Assembly (NCBI GenBank): GCA_036501535.1
Contig: DASYAE010000133.1
Span: 1-40,364, forward strand
Length of the DNA: 40,364 nucleotides
Direction of reading: 5' to 3'
From: DASYAE01 sp036501535
GTDB taxonomy: Bacteria > Actinomycetota > Actinomycetes > Streptomycetales > Catenulisporaceae
The notes beneath the pieces were generated by a model. The model worked only from the letters and a program-made list of their open reading frames with translations, was not told the DNA's origin and did no database searches. This document shows, one piece after another, positions 30,626-39,108 of this stretch. Each line of letters opens with the position of its first letter. Positions within the stretch are counted from its first letter, which is position 1. The position numbers and the translations under genes were made by a program.

Positions 30626-31927
30626 GTGACCGGGGTGGCGGCGACCGGGACGGACGAGCGGCCGCGCGGGTTGCGCGGATTGCGCGGTCGGCTGCGCGGG
30701 CTCGTCGATCCGGTGCTCGTCGACCGCCGGGAAACCGGGCGCGATCCCAGTGCGCTGACCCGCCTGCTGGCATCGTCAAGGGCTTTCACCCGCACCCGGG
30801 TCCAGGCGACCGACGGGGCTCTCGCGTTCGTCCTGTTCGCCGTGTGCCTGCGCAACGCGGAACTCGCCCATCGCTCGATCCCGGCCGGGGTGTTCACGTT
30901 CCTGCTCGTGCTCCCGCTGGCCTGGCGCCGCCGCGCTCCGATCGCCGTCTTCCTCGCCGTCGCCGCGGTGGCGTTCGCGCAGTGGCTCGCCGAACTGCAG
31001 CTGCTTGCCGACATCGCGCTGCTCGGCGCGCTCTACACCGTCGCCGCCCTGCGACCGCAGCGCGCGGCGATTGGCGCGGCGTTCGTGCTCGAGGGCGCAG
31101 CGGTCCTCGCGGCCGTGCGGTGGCCGCAGAACGCGTCGGTGCCCGCGACCGTCGCGCTGCTCTCCGGGCTCGTCGTCGCAGCGCTCGTCTCAGGCCTTTA
31201 CGTCCGCGAGCGCCGCGCGCACGTCGAGAGCCTCGTCGAGCGCGCGGCGCGGCTCGAGGCCGAGCGGGACCGGCAGGCTCTGCTCGCCGCGGCGGCCGAG
31301 CGGGCCCGGATCTCCCGCGAGATGCACGACGTGATGGCGCACAGCCTCGCGGTCGTGATCTCGCTGGCCAACGGCGCGACGGCGAAGCTCGGACGCGACC
31401 CGCGGCAGTCCCGCGCGGCCCTCGAGTCGATCTGCGAGCTCGCCCGCCAGGCCCTCGCGGACACCCGGCGGCTGCTCTCGGTGCTGCGGACCGAGGAGGG
31501 CGACGCGGGGTGCGCGCCGCAGCCGGGCATCGGGCAGATCGCGGGCCTGGTCGACCGGGCCGCCCGCACCGGTCTCTGCGCGACGCTCACGGTCCGCGGC
31601 GATCCGGTCCCGGTCGCGGCCGGCCCCGCGCTCAGCGCCTACCGGATCGTGCAGGAAGCGGTCACCAACGCGGTCAAGCACGCGGAGGGCGCGACCGCCG
31701 TCACGGTCGAGCTGGCGTGGACGCCGCGCCGGCTCGAGATCGCGGTGACCGACGACGGACGCGGCGGCGCACGTTCTGCGGACCCTGTGAGCGGCTTCGG
31801 CCTCGCCGGCATGCGAGAGCGCGCCGCCCTCTACGGCGGCACGGCGACGGCCGGTCCCCGCCGGGAGGGCGGATGGGCGGTCGAGGCGGCGATCCCGCTC
31901 GCCGGCCCCGGCCGGGGCGTGCCGTGA
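30626..31927 (+). CDS. NarL-partner sensor histidine kinase
   Basis: A 433-residue kinase from GTG 30626. An Arg-rich N-terminal about 55 residues is followed by four to five membrane helices (about 65-190), a coiled linker (VERAARLEAERDRQ) and a HisKA_3 domain with phospho-acceptor His234 in SREMHDVMAHSLAVV. The ATPase domain has the N-box YRIVQEAVTNAVKHA, DDGRGG and GFGLAGMRERA. No large external sensor is present, so it is an intramembrane-sensing type often linked to ABC exporters or cell-envelope stress. It overlaps its regulator as GTGA. Confidence 0.93.
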   Translation: MTGVAATGTDERPRGLRGLRGRLRGLVDPVLVDRRETGRDPSALTRLLASSRAFTRTRVQATDGALAFVLFAVCLRNAELAHRSIPAGVFTFLLVLPLAWRRRAPIAVFLAVAAVAFAQWLAELQLLADIALLGALYTVAALRPQRAAIGAAFVLEGAAVLAAVRWPQNASVPATVALLSGLVVAALVSGLYVRERRAHVESLVERAARLEAERDRQALLAAAAERARISREMHDVMAHSLAVVISLANGATAKLGRDPRQSRAALESICELARQALADTRRLLSVLRTEEGDAGCAPQPGIGQIAGLVDRAARTGLCATLTVRGDPVPVAAGPALSAYRIVQEAVTNAVKHAEGATAVTVELAWTPRRLEIAVTDDGRGGARSADPVSGFGLAGMRERAALYGGTATAGPRREGGWAVEAAIPLAGPGRGVP

Positions 31928-32640
31928 ACGGGCAACCGGGGCGCGACCAACCGGGGCGCGACGGTCCGATCTCGGTGGTCCTGGTCGACGACCAGCCGCT
32001 GCTGCGCATGGGCTTCCGCATGGTCCTCGAGGAGGAGCCGGGCATCGTCGTGGTCGGCGAGGCCTCCGACGGCGCGGCCGCCCTCGACCTCGTCGGGCGC
32101 CGCCACCCGGACGTCGTCGTGATGGACGTGCGGATGCCGGGCATGGACGGGATCGAGGCGACGCGGTCGATCACCGCGACCGAGCCGCACACCCGCATCC
32201 TGATCCTGACGACGTTCGACCTGGACGAATATGCGTTCGGCGCGCTGCGCCTCGGCGCCAGCGGCTTCATCCTGAAGGACGTCCTGCCGGCCGAGTTCGT
32301 GCGCGCCATCCGGTCCGTCGCGGACGGCGACGCGGTCATCGCCCCGAGCGTGACCCGGCGCCTCCTCGACGCGTTCGCGCACCGGCTCCCCGCGCCGCAG
32401 CGTTCTGACACAGCCGCCCGTCCCGAGCTCGACCGGCTGACCGCCCGGGAGCGGGAGATCCTGGTCGAACTCGCCCGCGGCGCGTCCAACGCCGAGATCG
32501 CCGGGCGGCTGTTCGTGGCCGAGGCGACGGTGAAGACCCATCTCGGGCGGGTGCTGGCGAAGCTCGGCCTGCGCGACCGGGTCCAAGCGGTGGTCTACGC
32601 GTACGAGGCGGGCCTCGTCGACCGGCGGCCCCGGCTCTGA
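31924..32640 (+). CDS. NarL/FixJ-family response regulator
   Basis: A 238-residue regulator from GTG 31924. Asp22-Asp23 and phospho-acceptor Asp68 (VVVMDVRMPGMDG) form the receiver site, and the switch residues include Thr in LTTFD and Lys in ILKDV. The C-terminal LuxR-type helix-turn-helix reads LTAREREILVELARGASNAEIAG. It has no autoinducer-binding domain, so it is not a receptor for the LuxI-like product. The N-terminal NGQPGRDQPGRDGP contains a short direct repeat (GRDQP/GRDGP) before the receiver. Expected targets are the divergent exporter 1 genes. Confidence 0.94.
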   Translation: MNGQPGRDQPGRDGPISVVLVDDQPLLRMGFRMVLEEEPGIVVVGEASDGAAALDLVGRRHPDVVVMDVRMPGMDGIEATRSITATEPHTRILILTTFDLDEYAFGALRLGASGFILKDVLPAEFVRAIRSVADGDAVIAPSVTRRLLDAFAHRLPAPQRSDTAARPELDRLTAREREILVELARGASNAEIAGRLFVAEATVKTHLGRVLAKLGLRDRVQAVVYAYEAGLVDRRPRL

Positions 32641-32820
32641 GCACACCGAGGGCGCGGACTGCTTATCTCAAATACCGACTATTGATCCCATTTTTTCCTG
32701 GCCTGCGGCTGTCCGGATCACACCGGCGAGCCTAAGTTCCGACGTCGCGGCCGAGCATCAAAATGGACCAAAACCCCATATCCGTGCGATCCATCGGATG
32801 CACGCCTCAAGGAGTGGACC
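32641..32820 (+). promoter_or_regulatory. AT-rich promoter region of the APC permease
   Basis: A stretch around 32660-32700 is notably AT-rich for this genome (TTATCTCAAATACC, then TTTTTTCC) and likely contains the promoter of the permease gene. AAGGAG at about 32809-32814 is a good ribosome-binding site for ATG 32821. No clear palindrome was seen. Confidence 0.4.
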
Positions 32821-34509
32821 ATGGCATCGCTCTCGAACCCCGACCCGACGCACCCCCCGGGCGGGATCGCCCTCAAACGCGAGATTGGTTTCATCGGCCT
32901 GACCTGGGCGTCTATGGGCTCGATCATCGGTTCGGGCTGGCTGTTCGGAGCCCTCTACGCGGCCCAGGCGGCCGGCACCGCGGCCCTGCTGTCCTGGGGC
33001 ATCGGCGCGGTGGCGATCATCATCCTCGCCTTCGTGCACGCCGAACTCGGCGGCGCCTACCCGGTCGCCGGCGGCACCGGCCGCTTCCCGCACTACGCCT
33101 ACGGCTCGGTCGCCGGAGCGTCCTTCGGCTGGTTCTCCTACCTGCAAGCCGTCGCAGTCGCGCCGATCGAGGTCTACGCCGCGATCAAGTACGCCTCAGT
33201 CCACCTGCACTGGCTGCAGAACAGCAACGGCACGCTGACCTGGCAGGGCCTGCTGATCGCGATCGGGTTCATGGCCCTGTTCACCGTCGTGAACTTCCTC
33301 GGCGTGCGCTGGCTCGCCCACACCAACTCTGCCGCGACCTGGTGGAAGATCGCCGTCCCGGTCGCCGTCATCATCATCTTCGCCTCCACCCACTTCCACG
33401 CCTCCAACTTCGGCGCCGGCGGCTTCGCCCCCTCCGGCAGCGAGGGAGTGCTCTCGGCGGTCTCCACCAGCGGCATCATGTTCGCCCTGCTCGGCTTCGA
33501 ACAGGCGGACCAACTGGCCGGCGAGAGCCGCAACCCGCAGCGCGACATCCCGCGCGCGGTGCTCGGCTCCATGATCATCGGTGCGCTGATTTACATCCTG
33601 CTGCAGGTCGTGTTCATCGCAGCGCTGCCCGCCTCCTCGTACGCGCACGGCTGGGCGAACCTGTCGTTCAACGGCGACGCCGGGCCGTTCGCCGGGCTGG
33701 CCTCGCTGATCGGGCTGGGCTGGCTCGGCACGATCCTGTACATCGACGCGATCGTCTCCCCGAGCGGCACCGGCCTGATCTACGTGACCGCGTCCTCGCG
33801 CGTGTCCTACGGCCTGGCGCGCAACGGCTACGTGCCGGCGTTGTTCGAGAAGACCGACCGGCGCCGGATCCCGTGGTTCGGCCTGCTAGTCGCCTTCGTC
33901 ATCGGCTGCGTCGCGTTCCTGCCGTTCCCGACCTGGAAGTCGCTGGTCAGCTTCATCACCTCGGCCAGCGTCCTGATGTACGCCGGCGCCCCGCTGGCCT
34001 TCGGCGCGCTGCGGCAGCAGGACAAGGACCGCTACCGGCCGTTCCGGCTCGGCGCCGGGGGCTTCTGGGCGCCGGTCGCGTTCGTGGTCTCCAGCATGAT
34101 CATCTACTGGTCCGGCTGGGACACGCTGCAGAAGCTCGGCTACGCGATCGTCATCGGCTACCTGCTGATCGGCGCGAACTTCCTGCTGAAGCTGAACCCG
34201 CAGCTGCCGAAGCTGGACTGGAAGTCGGCGCAGTGGCTGCCGGTCTACCTCATCGGCATGGGCGTGATCTCCTGGCAGGGCCGGTACTGCAACGGAGGTC
34301 CGGCCTCGACCGTGTCGTGCGGCGCGACCAGCCGCATCCCGCTGTGGTGGGACATGGGCATCATCGCGGTCTTCAGTCTGCTGATCTACTACTGGGCGAT
34401 GGCCGTGCGGCTGCCCGACGAGCACACCCGCGAGTACATCGGCCACCTCAGCGCACAGATGGGCGTCACGGAGGAGACCGCGCCGGAGGGCCCGGTCGCA
34501 GCTCCCTGA
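32821..34509 (+). CDS. APC-family amino acid/polyamine permease
   Basis: A 562-residue membrane protein from ATG 32821. The N-terminal GFIGLTWASMGSIIGSGWLFG (about 23-43) is the substrate-binding unwound helix 1 of APC permeases (G-S-I-I-G-S-G). About twelve helices follow. FALLGFEQADQLAGESRNPQRD (about 223-244) is the helix 6 / loop 6-7 block and includes the conserved Glu-x3-PxRDIP-like segment. A loop near the C-terminus (RYCNGGPASTVSC, about 482-494) has two Cys outside the membrane. It imports or exchanges amino acids or amines; the substrate is unknown. It is monocistronic and convergent with the next kinase, 20 bases apart. Confidence 0.9.
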   Translation: MASLSNPDPTHPPGGIALKREIGFIGLTWASMGSIIGSGWLFGALYAAQAAGTAALLSWGIGAVAIIILAFVHAELGGAYPVAGGTGRFPHYAYGSVAGASFGWFSYLQAVAVAPIEVYAAIKYASVHLHWLQNSNGTLTWQGLLIAIGFMALFTVVNFLGVRWLAHTNSAATWWKIAVPVAVIIIFASTHFHASNFGAGGFAPSGSEGVLSAVSTSGIMFALLGFEQADQLAGESRNPQRDIPRAVLGSMIIGALIYILLQVVFIAALPASSYAHGWANLSFNGDAGPFAGLASLIGLGWLGTILYIDAIVSPSGTGLIYVTASSRVSYGLARNGYVPALFEKTDRRRIPWFGLLVAFVIGCVAFLPFPTWKSLVSFITSASVLMYAGAPLAFGALRQQDKDRYRPFRLGAGGFWAPVAFVVSSMIIYWSGWDTLQKLGYAIVIGYLLIGANFLLKLNPQLPKLDWKSAQWLPVYLIGMGVISWQGRYCNGGPASTVSCGATSRIPLWWDMGIIAVFSLLIYYWAMAVRLPDEHTREYIGHLSAQMGVTEETAPEGPVAAP

Positions 34510-34529
34510 CGGCGCCTCGCCGTCCGACG

Positions 34530-35708
34530 CTATCCGACCGCATGGCGCCGCGGTTCCGGCGTGCTGAAGGCGGCGTGGCGCAGCTGCGATACGTGTGCGA
34601 ATCGCGCGGTGACGGCCAGGCCGCCTTCGGGCCGCGGCCGGGCGGTGAGGCCGGCGTCGTGGGCCCGGGCGACCGCGCTGATGATCGCGAGTCCGAGGCC
34701 CAGGCCATGGCCGTCGCGGCGCTCGTCGCGGCCGGTCGAGAGCCGCTGGAAGGGCTCGAACAGCCGCTGGAGCTGGTCCTCGGGCACGACCGGTCCGCTG
34801 TTGGCGACCGTGACGCTCACCCAGAGCCCTGATGTCTCGGTGCTGATGACGAGCTGTCCGCCGGGCCGGTTGTGCCGGATGGCGTTGTCGACGAGGTTGC
34901 TCACAAGGCTCTCGATCAGCTTGGGGTCGCCCGCCGTGACCGCCGGCGCCAGATGTTCGACCACGCCGACGTCCCCGGCCACCGCTTGATCGCGGCGGGC
35001 GTCCAGCGTGCGGCCGGCGACCTGCGCCAGGTCGCAGGTGTCCCAGCGCGAGATTCCGCGCTCGCTGGTGGCGAGCACGAGCAGGGCTTGGACGAGCCGT
35101 TCCTGGTGCCCGCCGAGGGCGAGCGCTTCCCGGCAGACCCCGCGCAGGGTCCCGGCGTCGGCGTCCGGGTCGGCGAGGGCGACCTCGAGGAGGGTGCGCA
35201 GGCCGGCCAGCGGGGTGCGCAGCTCGTGGGAGGCGTTGGCGACGAAGTGGCGCTGGGCGTCGAACGAGGCCTGCAGGCGGGCGAACAGGTCGTCGAGGGT
35301 CTGGCCGAGCTCGGTCAGCTCGTCCACGGGCTCGCCGAGGGCGAGGCGCCGGTGCAGGTTGCCGGCGGAGATGGCCTTGGCGGTGGAGCCGATGGCGCGC
35401 AGCGGGCGCAGGAAGCGGCCGGCGATGAACCAGCCGAGCGCCAGGGCGACGGGGACGAGGACGACCAGGGCGACGGCGGAGCCCGTGAGCAGCTGCCCGA
35501 AGCTGATGCCGGGTCCGGTGCCGGTGCCGGTGACCGCGGTGGACGGTGTGGTGCCGCTCTTGTGAGCGGTCGACTGAATGTCGGCGAGCGGCACGTCGAC
35601 GAACAAGAGCACGAAGACCCCGGCGGCGTAGATGCCCGCCGCGTAGGCGAGCGCGAGCCGGGTCTGCAGGGACTTCCTGGCGGGCTGGTGGTCGGTCATG
35701 ACGGTCAT
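34530..35708 (-). CDS. Membrane sensor histidine kinase (OmpR-type pair)
   Basis: A 392-residue kinase from ATG 35708, which overlaps the regulator stop as ATGA (ATG 35699 is a second choice). Helix 1 (about 18-38) is followed by a short external loop of only about 35 Thr/Gly-rich residues and helix 2 (about 72-96). HAMP follows, then phospho-acceptor His161 in NASHELRTPLAGL. The ATPase domain has N-box LVSNLVDNAIRHN and GLGLGLAII. The tiny external loop argues for sensing within the membrane or through a partner protein. It likely controls the divergent exporter 2. Confidence 0.93.
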   Translation of the reverse strand: MTVMTDHQPARKSLQTRLALAYAAGIYAAGVFVLLFVDVPLADIQSTAHKSGTTPSTAVTGTGTGPGISFGQLLTGSAVALVVLVPVALALGWFIAGRFLRPLRAIGSTAKAISAGNLHRRLALGEPVDELTELGQTLDDLFARLQASFDAQRHFVANASHELRTPLAGLRTLLEVALADPDADAGTLRGVCREALALGGHQERLVQALLVLATSERGISRWDTCDLAQVAGRTLDARRDQAVAGDVGVVEHLAPAVTAGDPKLIESLVSNLVDNAIRHNRPGGQLVISTETSGLWVSVTVANSGPVVPEDQLQRLFEPFQRLSTGRDERRDGHGLGLGLAIISAVARAHDAGLTARPRPEGGLAVTARFAHVSQLRHAAFSTPEPRRHAVG

Positions 35709-36370
35709 GACGGTCCGATGCGGTAGCCGCCCTCGCGGACGGTCTCGATCACCGGCGGGTCGCCGAGCTTGGCCCGCAGCCGGTGCATGGTGTGCTTGAC
35801 GGCGCTGCTGAACGGGTCGGCGGCCTCGTCCCAGACCCGCTCGAGCAGCTGCTCGGCGGACAGGACCAGGCCGGGCGGCGCGGCGAGCAGGCACTCGAGC
35901 AGGGCGAACTCCTTGGGGCTCAGCTCGAGCCGGCGCCCGGCGCGCAACGCGGTGCGGCGGGCCGGATCGAGGGTGATGTCCCCCCGCGCGAAGGTGGGCG
36001 GAAGCGGCGCGGCGGCGCGGCGGGCCAGCGCGCGGACGCGGGCGACCAGCTCGGCGAACGCGAACGGCTTGGGCAGGTAGTCGTCCGCGCCGAGGCCGAG
36101 CCCGCCGACCCGGTCCTCGACCGTGTCGGCGGCGGTGAGCATCAGAACCCTGGTCTCGCAGCCGCTGCCGGCGAGCCGGCGGCAGACCTCGTCGCCGTGC
36201 ACGCCGGGCAGGTCGCGGTCGAGGACCACCACGTCGTAGCGGGTGAGGGCCAGGCGGTCGAGCGCGGCGGTCCCGTCCAGCACGACGTCGACGGCCATGC
36301 CCTCGCGGCGCAGCCCGGTCCCGAGGGAGCGGGCGAGCACTTCGAAATCCTCGACGACCAGGACCCTCAC
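35705..36370 (-). CDS. OmpR-family response regulator
   Basis: A 221-residue regulator from GTG 36370 (MRVLVVEDFE). Phospho-acceptor Asp51 lies in VVVLDRDLPGVHG, and TAADT and LPKPF provide the switch Thr/Ala and Lys. Winged helix: LELSPKEFALLECLL to ETVREGGYRIGPS. It is divergent from the exporter 2 operon, and the gap contains a large inverted repeat (36461-36531) that is the best candidate for its binding sites. It is the first gene of the kinase operon. Confidence 0.94.
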   Translation of the reverse strand: MRVLVVEDFEVLARSLGTGLRREGMAVDVVLDGTAALDRLALTRYDVVVLDRDLPGVHGDEVCRRLAGSGCETRVLMLTAADTVEDRVGGLGLGADDYLPKPFAFAELVARVRALARRAAAPLPPTFARGDITLDPARRTALRAGRRLELSPKEFALLECLLAAPPGLVLSAEQLLERVWDEAADPFSSAVKHTMHRLRAKLGDPPVIETVREGGYRIGPS

Positions 36371-36460
36371 AGCTGGTCACCGCCGGGCGTCGCCGTGTGC
36401 GCAGCGCGGCCGGAGCGGCCGCCGGGTCGAGGTGCCATGCAGCCACGATGCCAGATCCCC

Positions 36461-36531
36461 GGTTCCAGCCAGGTCGCAGCCGCCGTGCGGGGTTCTCCGG
36501 GCTTTTGCGGGCCTGCGACCCGGTTGGAACC
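36461..36531. promoter_or_regulatory. Large imperfect inverted repeat between regulator and exporter 2
   Basis: GGTTCCAGCCAGGTCGCAG (36461-36479) and its reverse-complement-like partner CTGCGACCCGGTTGGAACC (36513-36531) match at 17 of 19 positions, separated by 33 bases. They lie in the 216-base divergent gap. Two opposed copies of one site, rather than a terminator, is the likelier reading, since no gene ends here. Confidence 0.6.
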
Positions 36532-36586
36532 AGGAGCCGCGTACAACCTGGGGCATGAAACTGCTCCCGATCATGAGCTCACTGCG

Positions 36587-37540
36587 ATGAGCGCCCCCGA
36601 TGTCGTCGTCGCCGGACTGCGCAAGCGGTTCGGGGCGACCCGCGCGCTCGACGGCATGTCGTTCACCGTCCGCCCGGGCGCGGTGACCGGCTTCGTCGGG
36701 CCGAACGGGGCCGGCAAGTCGACCACGCTACGGGTGGTCCTGGGCCTGGACCGCCCGGACGAGGGCGAGGCCCTGGTGTCCGGCCGCCCCTATCGCAGCC
36801 TGCGCCGTCCGCTGCGGCACGTGGGCGCGCTGCTGGACGCCGGGGCGCTCGAGCCCGGCCGCACCGCCCGGAACCACCTGCTGTGGCTCGCCCGCTGCCA
36901 AGGGATCGCGGCGCGGCGGGTGGACGAGGTGATCGCGCTGGTCGGCCTGTCGGCGGTGGCGCGGCGCAGGGCCGGCGGCTACTCGCTCGGGATGCGCCAG
37001 CGGGTGGGGATCGCCGCGGCGCTGCTGGGCGACCCGCCGGTGCTGCTGCTGGACGAGCCGTTCAACGGGATGGACCCGGACGGCATCATCTGGACCCGCA
37101 CGCTGCTGCGGTCGCTGGCCGCGGAGGGGCGGGCCGTGCTCGTCTCCAGCCATCTGATGGGCGAGTTGGAGGGCATGGCCGGCCGGGTCGTCGTCGTGGG
37201 CCGCGGCAGGGTGATCGCCGACGCGGCGGTGGCCGACCTGCTCGCCACGCTCGCCGGAGATCGCACGGTCCTGCGAACCGCGGCGCCCGAGCGGGCCGCG
37301 CGCGTGCTCGGCGAGGCGGGCGGCACGGTCGTGCGGACTGGACCGGACACGCTCAGCGTGTCGGGGCTGCCCTCAGAGCGGATCATTCCCGTCCTCACCG
37401 GCAGCCAGGTGGACTTCTCCGAGCTGTCGGCGCAACGCGTCTCGCTCGAGGACGTCTACCTGCACCTGACCCGCGGCCAGGTCGAGTACGAGGCCGAGGC
37501 ACCGGCGGGATCGACGGGAACGACGGAGGCGGCCCGATGA
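36587..37540 (+). CDS. ABC transporter ATPase (exporter 2)
   Basis: A 317-residue ATPase from ATG 36587 with a weak Shine-Dalgarno. Walker A GPNGAGKST (38-46), signature region YSLGMRQRVGIA, Walker B LLLDEPFNGMD and switch His in LVSSHLMGE. It is clearly paralogous to the exporter 1 ATPase, including the SLGM variant of the signature and a similar C-terminal domain. It overlaps the first permease as ATGA. It probably energises two permeases that form a heterodimer. The BcrA/DrrA-like group exports peptides and antibiotics. Confidence 0.93.
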   Translation: MSAPDVVVAGLRKRFGATRALDGMSFTVRPGAVTGFVGPNGAGKSTTLRVVLGLDRPDEGEALVSGRPYRSLRRPLRHVGALLDAGALEPGRTARNHLLWLARCQGIAARRVDEVIALVGLSAVARRRAGGYSLGMRQRVGIAAALLGDPPVLLLDEPFNGMDPDGIIWTRTLLRSLAAEGRAVLVSSHLMGELEGMAGRVVVVGRGRVIADAAVADLLATLAGDRTVLRTAAPERAARVLGEAGGTVVRTGPDTLSVSGLPSERIIPVLTGSQVDFSELSAQRVSLEDVYLHLTRGQVEYEAEAPAGSTGTTEAAR

Positions 37541-39108
37541 GCGGAGAGGACCGTGACAGCTTCGCCCGGTTGGTGTGGGCGGAGTGGACCAAGCTGCGCA
37601 GCGTGCGCGCCTGGCTGATCACGCTGATCGCCGCGGCGGTCACGATGACCGTGTTCTCGGTGCTCTCCGCGGCCGGGGAGCGGCGCAACTGCGATCCGGC
37701 CGGGTGTCCCGCGGTCGTGGTCGGGCCCGGCGGCGAGGCCGTGGCGGACAGCTACGAGCTGGTCGGCCGGCCGCTGACCGGGAACGGCACGATCACCGTC
37801 GAGCTCACCTCGCTCACCGGCCTGCTGCCCCCGCCGGGCCACTCCTTCGGGCAGCCGGTCCCGCCGGCCGAGCCGCTGTCGGCCGGCCACCCGGGCGTGG
37901 AGCCGTGGGCGAAGGCAGGGCTCATCATCACCGCGAGCACCCGGCAGGGCGCGCCCTACGCCGCGGTCATGCTCGCCGCAGACCACGGCGTGCGCTTCCA
38001 GGACGACTACACCGGCGACATCGCAGGCCCCGATGACACCGTCGCCCCCGGCTCGCCGCTGTGGCTGCGGCTGACCCGCGCCGGCGACGCCGTCACCGCC
38101 TACGTGCTCGCCGGCCGCTCCGGCTGGACCCGGATCGGAGCCGCCGACCTGTCCGGCCTGCCGGCCACCGCCGAGGCAGGGCTCTTCGTCACCTCGCCGC
38201 AGGACTCGCAGATGACCGATCACCCCTTCGTCACCTCCGGGGCGGACGGCCCCAGCCTCGCCACCGCTACCTTCGCCCACCTCACCGTGCACGGCGCCGG
38301 GACGGACGGCGATGGCCTGTCCGGCCTCACCGGCCGGACCATCGGCGGCCCGAATGGCGATTACCCCGCCCTGACCGGCAGCTACACCAGTTCGGGCGAC
38401 GGGAGCTACCGCGTCAGCGGCTCCGGCGACATCGCGCCCGAGGTCGGCGGGGTGGAGGGCAGCGGCGTGACCATCGACGACACCCTCGGCGGCTGGTTCT
38501 TCGCCCTGATCGCGGTCATCGCACTCGGCGCCGTGTCCGCCACCGCCGAATACCGCAGGGGCCTGATCCGTACCACGCTCGCCGCCACGCCCCGGCGCGG
38601 CCGGGTGCTCGCTGCAAAGGCCGTCGTCATCGGCGTATCAACCTTCGCGCTCACTCTGCCCGCCGCTGCGATCTCGCTGATCGTCGGGAAGCGCGTACTG
38701 CTCGCCAACCACAACCTGGTCTATCCCGTCGGCACGCTCACCGAGGCGCGGGTCGTAGTCGGCACGGCCGGCCTGCTCGCCGGAGCCGCGGTCTTCGCGC
38801 TCGCACTCGGCGTGATCCTGCGGCGCAGCAGCGGAGCCATCACCATCGGGGTCGTCGCGATCGTGCTGCCGGTCCTACTATTCCAGGCCCTGCCCGCCGG
38901 GGCCGCCGACTGGGTCCTCCGGGTCACCCCCACCGCCGCAGTGTCGGTACAGCAGACCCTGCCCGTCTACCCACAGGTCGCCGTCGACTACTCGCCGACC
39001 GCCGGCTACTTTCCGCTCGCCCCGTGGGCCGGCTTCGCAGTGCTGTGCGCTTACACCGCCGCCGCCTTGGCCGTCGCCGCCGTACTGCTGCGCCGGAGGG
39101 ACGCGTGA
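37537..39108 (+). CDS. ABC-2 permease with inserted extracytoplasmic lectin-like domain
   Basis: A 523-residue protein from ATG 37537, overlapping the ATPase stop. Helix 1 (about 26-47) follows WAEWTKLRSVRAW. An extracytoplasmic domain of about 240 residues (50-300) is then inserted before the remaining helices. Its core SPLWLRLTRAGDAVTAYVLAG, then WTRIGAADLSGLPATAEAGLFVTS, matches DUF1349/concanavalin-like jelly-roll domains usually found on secreted glycan-binding proteins. Helices resume near 320 with ATAEYRRGLIRTTLAATPRRG, the ABC-2 coupling segment. Most permeases of this family are 250-290 residues, so the insertion doubles the size. The domain could bind the substrate or a surface glycan. 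Confidence 0.88.
   Translation: MSGEDRDSFARLVWAEWTKLRSVRAWLITLIAAAVTMTVFSVLSAAGERRNCDPAGCPAVVVGPGGEAVADSYELVGRPLTGNGTITVELTSLTGLLPPPGHSFGQPVPPAEPLSAGHPGVEPWAKAGLIITASTRQGAPYAAVMLAADHGVRFQDDYTGDIAGPDDTVAPGSPLWLRLTRAGDAVTAYVLAGRSGWTRIGAADLSGLPATAEAGLFVTSPQDSQMTDHPFVTSGADGPSLATATFAHLTVHGAGTDGDGLSGLTGRTIGGPNGDYPALTGSYTSSGDGSYRVSGSGDIAPEVGGVEGSGVTIDDTLGGWFFALIAVIALGAVSATAEYRRGLIRTTLAATPRRGRVLAAKAVVIGVSTFALTLPAAAISLIVGKRVLLANHNLVYPVGTLTEARVVVGTAGLLAGAAVFALALGVILRRSSGAITIGVVAIVLPVLLFQALPAGAADWVLRVTPTAAVSVQQTLPVYPQVAVDYSPTAGYFPLAPWAGFAVLCAYTAAALAVAAVLLRRRDA

Noticed and set aside
31924..32640. LuxR-type helix-turn-helix regulator as receptor for the LuxI-like product
   Set aside because: It has a phospho-receiver domain and a paired kinase, not an autoinducer-binding domain.
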